A stretch of 9,179 bases of DNA from Candidatus Peribacteria bacterium (lineage in GTDB: Bacteria > Patescibacteria > JAEDAM01 > Absconditabacterales > Absconditicoccaceae): NCBI GenBank assembly GCA_031261265.1, contig JAISKI010000019.1:1-9179 (forward strand), written 5' to 3'. Within the stretch, counting starts at the first letter, position 1; the number at the start of each line of letters is the position of its first letter. The position numbers and the translations under genes were made by a program. Under the pieces are notes generated by a model that was not told the DNA's origin, did not search any database, and worked only from the letters and a program-made list of their open reading frames with translations. Shown here piece after piece: positions 6,974 through 9,179 of this stretch.

Positions 6974-7482
6974 TAAGCTGTTTTTTTTGCAACTTCATTC
7001 ACCACGCAGGCAAATGATTGAAGTGGATAATTGAAGAGGTAAGCCAATTTGGAAATCAATTCCTCTTTGGAAGGAACGTTTGCCAATTCGGTCACGTAAG
7101 CTCCATCTTGCCACTTTTTGTCATACCAAGCTCCGAGAAACTTGAATGATGACTCAGATTTTTCTTTCACAAATTCTTTTGCAAATTTGTTTACGACTTT
7201 GAGAGGTCCATATTCATCGGTAGTTGCATACAGCACTCCGATAGGACCTTCGAGTTGTTCGATGTCTACCGTTTCGTATCCTGCCTCTGCTAAAGCTCTC
7301 AGGAAGAGTCTTTTTCTCACCACGTTGAATTTTCCTTCTACACCCAGAATTTCTTTTCTCACACTAGAAGAAGTGTTTACAGAGATTCCTGTTTGCTGAA
7401 CGATAACCACGTTTTGAGCAGATTTCAGATCGGAAACGTATTGATCGATCAGCTCTTTCTTTTTGTCTTTGCTAATCGCCAT
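6973..7482 (-). CDS. rplJ: 50S ribosomal protein L10
   Basis: Base of the ribosomal stalk: it binds 23S rRNA and carries L7/L12 dimers on its C-terminal helix. It has 169 residues. Family pattern: N-terminal KDKKKELIDQYVSDLKSAQNV, VVIVQQTGISVNTSSSVRKEI, then KFNVVRKRLFLRALAEAGYE, GPIGVLYATTDEYGPLKVVNKFAKE, and the C-terminal helix PLQSFACVVNEVAKKTA. ATG at 7482 follows a structured leader with a terminator-like hairpin, so expression is probably under L10(L12)4 feedback. rplK and rplA, commonly upstream, are absent; infA/rplU lie there instead. No in-frame TGA. Confidence 0.97.
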   Translation of the reverse strand: MAISKDKKKELIDQYVSDLKSAQNVVIVQQTGISVNTSSSVRKEILGVEGKFNVVRKRLFLRALAEAGYETVDIEQLEGPIGVLYATTDEYGPLKVVNKFAKEFVKEKSESSFKFLGAWYDKKWQDGAYVTELANVPSKEELISKLAYLFNYPLQSFACVVNEVAKKTA

Positions 7483-7494
7483 ACATAATTGATA

Positions 7495-7528
7495 GGAAAT
7501 AAAAATAACTCGCTTTGAGGTGAGTTAT
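7495..7528 (-). terminator. Attenuator (intrinsic terminator) in the rplJ leader
   Basis: Minus strand: ATAACTC (7528-7522) pairs with GAGTTAT (7511-7505), one mismatch then another C-G pair inside, followed by TTTTTATTT. It lies 12-45 bases upstream of the rplJ ATG, downstream of the L10-leader-like RNA, the expected place for transcription attenuation. Confidence 0.7.
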
Positions 7529-7640
7529 AAGATATACAGAAAAATCTGAATGAATTTCTGAAAAGTATCTATAACCTCGGTAGGAATTTATAACTTCGTT
7601 CGTATGAGGAACAAGGTATCCCACTTTCTCAGGCAAAGCT
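7529..7640 (-). ncRNA. L10 leader-like regulatory RNA
   Basis: Cis-acting mRNA leader that in many bacteria binds L10 or the L10-L12 complex to repress rplJL. Seen here: a promoter, then a hairpin CTCAG/CTGAG (7645-7630), an arm CTTGTTC ... GAACGAAG with one bulge, and the segment ATTCCTACCGAGGTTATA (about 7585-7568), close to the conserved CCUGCCGAGG element of known L10 leaders. A terminator hairpin then follows before rplJ. Boundaries are approximate; the family assignment is by motif and position. Confidence 0.7.
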
Positions 7641-7646
7641 GAGGGT

Positions 7647-7675
7647 AGTATAAGGATTTTGGGAGTAAATTGCAA
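7647..7675 (-). promoter_or_regulatory. Promoter of the rplJL operon
   Basis: Minus strand: TTGCAA (7675-7670), 17-base spacer, TATACT (7652-7647); four and five of six matches. Predicted start near 7640, giving a leader of about 158 bases that contains the L10-leader-like RNA and attenuator. Confidence 0.65.
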
Positions 7676-7681
7676 GAGAAA

Positions 7682-7709
7682 AGAAACAAAAAAGACGGTT
7701 TATGCCGTC
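7682..7709 (-). terminator. Intrinsic terminator of rplU-infA, overlapping the infA stop codon
   Basis: Minus strand: GACGG-CATAAA-CCGTC (7709-7694) followed by TTTTTTGTTTCT. The infA TAA stop sits in the hairpin loop, so the 3' stem begins right after the stop codon. Confidence 0.85.
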
Positions 7710-7969
7710 CCCTCTTCTTTTGGTGCAACTGGTGCCCCTCTTTTCGCTGGATTATATCTGTATACAATTCTGCCCTGAGACATATCGTATTGATTCACCT
7801 CTACTTTCACTCCATCACCAACAATCACAGAGATATGAGCCTGTTTCATTTTCCCTGCACCATAGCAAGTAATGACCAAATCTGTATCTTTCAGCTTTAC
7901 CTTAAATTTACCAGCAGGTAGAGCCTCTAAAATTTCTCCATCTCGTTCTAAGATCCCTGGTTTTGCCAT
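7700..7969 (-). CDS. infA: Translation initiation factor IF-1
   Basis: Small OB-fold protein that binds the ribosomal A site during initiation. It has 89 residues; the usual core of about 72 is present (GILERDGEILEALPAGKFKV, YGAGKMKQAHISVIVGDGVK, YDMSQGRIVYR), followed by an extra tail PAKRGAPVAPKEEGTA that the standard family lacks. The ATG overlaps the rplU stop (TAATG), implying translational coupling. In most bacteria infA sits near secY/map/rpmJ; here it follows rplU. No in-frame TGA. Terminator hairpin encloses its stop codon. Confidence 0.95.
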   Translation of the reverse strand: MAKPGILERDGEILEALPAGKFKVKLKDTDLVITCYGAGKMKQAHISVIVGDGVKVEVNQYDMSQGRIVYRYNPAKRGAPVAPKEEGTA

Positions 7970-8286
7970 TAAGCAGTAATTTTGTTAATAGTTAAAACTG
8001 TTTCTGTTGGTCTAAATCCATGATTTCTAAAGTATCTATTCTTTCTCTTGAATTTGATAACGTGGACTTTCTCGCCTTTGGCGGTAGTTCCAATCGTAGC
8101 TTCGACTTTCGCTCCGTCTACATAAGGTTTCCCCACTTTCACGGTTTCCCCTTTTTCATCAAAGACAGCCAATACGGTATCAACCGTCAGACTTTTTCCC
8201 TCTTCAATTGAGAGATTATCTACCGTAAGCTCAGTTCCTTCACTAACGATATACTGGTGTCCTTGCAAACTAATTACTGCATACAT
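7969..8286 (-). CDS. rplU: 50S ribosomal protein L21
   Basis: Large-subunit r-protein contacting 23S rRNA. It has 105 residues, standard length. Family motifs: MYAVISLQGHQYIVSEGTEL (the usual MYAVI-GGKQY start with GHQY), VDTVLAVFDEKG, VGKPYVDGAKV, and the basic KVHVIKFKRKNRYFRNHGFR signature at the C-terminal end. The usual partner rpmA does not follow; infA does, with a 1-base stop/start overlap. Upstream is a 144-base GC-rich palindrome. No in-frame TGA. Confidence 0.97.
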   Translation of the reverse strand: MYAVISLQGHQYIVSEGTELTVDNLSIEEGKSLTVDTVLAVFDEKGETVKVGKPYVDGAKVEATIGTTAKGEKVHVIKFKRKNRYFRNHGFRPTETVLTINKITA

Positions 8287-8297
8287 AGTATTTACAT

Positions 8298-8326
8298 ATA
8301 ATAATTAAATAGGTATTTTTTTTCTA
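8298..8326 (-). promoter_or_regulatory. Candidate promoter for rplU-infA
   Basis: Minus strand: TAGAAA (8326-8321), 17-base spacer, TATTAT (8303-8298); four and five of six matches. The predicted start, near 8291, leaves only about 5 bases before the rplU ATG. AT-rich context makes chance matches likely. Confidence 0.35.
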
Positions 8327-8327
8327 A

Positions 8328-8471
8328 TAACCCCCTTCCGTCGTCCTAAACTTAGCTCGTCCTCCTCCCTCCCCCTATCAGGGGACTAAAAAAGAGGAAT
8401 TCCTTTGTTTTCAACCCCTGCTAGGGGGTCGCCCGACCAACATCAAGTTGCTCTTGGAGGGCGGGGGGCTA
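8328..8471. repeat. 144-base GC-rich imperfect palindrome (MITE-like element or structured RNA)
   Basis: The segment is symmetric about 8399/8400. The centre is the perfect palindrome AGGAATTCCT. The inner arms of 30 bases (8370-8399, 8400-8429) differ at about 7 positions and contain CCCCCTATCAGGGG and CCCCTGCTAGGGGG. The outer ends (TAaCCCCC at 8328 and GGGGGcTA ending at 8471) match again at exactly mirrored positions; the middle of each arm is poorly matched. TA borders both ends, compatible with the TA target duplication of IS630/mariner-type MITEs. The G+C content is far above the flanks. No open frame explains it. It lies between an unknown gene's stop and rplU. Confidence 0.75.
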
Positions 8472-8481
8472 CAACATTCCA

Positions 8482-8745
8482 CTATACAATCTTTCCAAGC
8501 TGAGCAAGCGTATTGTATTTCTTCTTATTGGTTCTATACGAATGAGAAACAATTGCTCTGATTCTCTTGTATCTTCTCGCAGAAGGAAAATCCATAGCAA
8601 CGGTTTTTCTAAAATGCTTCGTCCCATACGTCTTTTGCTTTTTGGCGATATCCAAAATATGACTAGACCAAAGCTCTTTTTTGTAGAAAGAAATCAATCT
8701 TTCATTAGTGTTCAAATCACCTGTTCTCCAAACTGTAAATCCCAT
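8482..8745 (-). CDS. Hypothetical small basic protein
   Basis: I do not recognise this family. It has 87 residues from ATG 8745 to TAG. Basic throughout, with a Lys/Arg-rich second half (HFRKTVAM, SARRYKRIRAIVSHSYRTNK, KKYNTL), no signal peptide, no membrane helix and no Cys. The basic character suggests nucleic-acid binding, but no motif confirms this. The reading frame has no TGA. It follows the 3'-partial gene by 32 bases on the same strand, so cotranscription is likely. No clear Shine-Dalgarno. Confidence 0.65.
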   Translation of the reverse strand: MGFTVWRTGDLNTNERLISFYKKELWSSHILDIAKKQKTYGTKHFRKTVAMDFPSARRYKRIRAIVSHSYRTNKKKYNTLAQLGKIV

Positions 8746-8777
8746 TTGTACTATAACTATAATATAAATAAATCTGA

Positions 8778-9179
8778 TTATTTCTTTGTAGCAGTTTTCT
8801 TTACTATTTTAGTAGCTTTTTTAACTGGAGCTTTCTCTTTTCAAGTCTTCTCTTTTCAAGTCTCTTTATGCTCCCAGAATTCTCTACTAGATGCGATCCA
8901 TTCTGCGAAGTTCTCTGAGCTTTCTTTTTTATCACTCCAATAGTCTTTTGTCCATGCTCCTCGTTCTTCCCAAGATAATTTATCTAAGTACTTTGAATCA
9001 ACCCAATGTTTTGGTTGATCATACCCTCCATGAGAACATTCCTTACAACATTCCTCTTTGCAACCTTTCCCTCAATGGGTTTCTCCGTGTCGGATAAAGG
9101 CATCTAAGGAAGCTACGGGTTCATCGAGTTCAAGTCTGACCAAAGTTTGGGTAAGTTTCTTGATACTTCTCCTGATAGT
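8778..9179 (-). CDS. 3' part of an unrecognised protein with a Cys cluster and Lys-rich tail
   Basis: Only the C-terminal 133 residues are visible; the start lies beyond the window. TGA codons at 9074, 8858 and 8843 (minus strand) are read as Gly; stop is TAA at 8780-8778. Seen in order: a charged segment (LTQTLVRLELDEPVASLDAF), a Cys/His/Gly cluster HGGKGCKEECCKECSHGG that could bind metal, a Trp-rich acidic/basic region (LSWEERGAWTKDYWSDKK, FAEWIASSREFWEHKE), then TGKEK repeated twice and a tail AxxKKATKIVKKTATKK like the flexible ends of histone-H1-like or DNA-binding proteins. The TGKEK units come from a 15-base tandem DNA repeat. I cannot name a family; a role in nucleic-acid binding is a guess from the tail alone. 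Confidence 0.75.

Noticed and set aside
7472..7675. Minus-strand open frame of 67 codons in the rplJ leader
   Set aside because: It coincides with the promoter, L10-leader-like RNA and attenuator; the non-coding signals explain the region better.
8690..8747. tRNA-like T-loop string (GTTCAAATCAC) near 8709
   Set aside because: No matching acceptor, D or anticodon arms at the right spacing; it lies inside an intact coding frame on the other strand.
1..9179. UGA as Trp (code 4) or selenocysteine
   Set aside because: UGA falls on conserved glycine columns (Nudix EExG, DWGDG), TGG is used for Trp throughout, and no SECIS-like context or selenoprotein family is involved.

Overview
The window is a stretch of bacterial chromosome in which UGA is read as glycine (translation table 25). 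Reading on the minus strand, seven of the thirteen genes are split by in-frame TGA codons (16 in total). Each time, the frame continues on the far side into the same protein. Where the family is known, the TGA falls on or beside a glycine expected there: the terminal Gly of a Nudix box, DWGDG in a PKD domain, GRNxLG in a NADAR protein, and the Gly-Thr-Pro after the M23 HxGxD motif. All twelve visible stop codons are TAA or TAG. Among bacteria this code is known from Absconditabacteria (SR1) and Gracilibacteria (BD1-5/GN02) in the Patescibacteria/CPR. The window cannot separate those two.

Layout, left to right. Positions 1-1435 (minus) hold the N-terminal 478 codons of a large secreted or membrane-anchored surface protein: signal/anchor, acidic stalk, PKD-like domain, BspA/DUF285-like repeats, then a second PKD copy cut by the window edge. 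A 200-base intergenic region with a promoter and two hairpins follows. Next come secY and rplO (transcribed rplO to secY), with a terminator-like hairpin between them. A divergent promoter region then leads to the only plus-strand gene, a NADAR-family protein (ADP-ribose/N-glycosidase superfamily). It converges within 6 bases on a secreted M23 (LytM-type) peptidase gene, which lies downstream of an unrecognised small charged protein and probably shares its promoter. A Nudix ADP-ribose-pyrophosphatase-like gene follows, flanked by two copies of the same 24-nt terminator sequence. After that come rplL and rplJ, preceded by an L10-leader-like RNA with an attenuator and a well-formed promoter, then infA and rplU (overlapping TAATG), a GC-rich 144-base imperfect palindrome, a small unknown basic protein, and the 3' part of a Cys-cluster protein with a Lys-rich tail.

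Functionally, the region mixes core translation and secretion genes (L15, SecY, L10, L7/L12, IF1, L21) with cell-surface and ADP-ribose-related genes. The ribosomal genes are detached from their usual neighbours: there is no rpmD/adk/map around rplO-secY, no rpoB after rplL, and infA follows rplU. The r-protein and infA genes contain no UGA-Gly codon, whereas secY, the surface, hydrolase and unknown genes do. No start has a clear Shine-Dalgarno sequence. I see no CRISPR array, tRNA, rRNA or transposase. The most unusual items are the recoded glycine, the modular surface protein, the long palindrome beside rplU, and the NADAR/Nudix pair.
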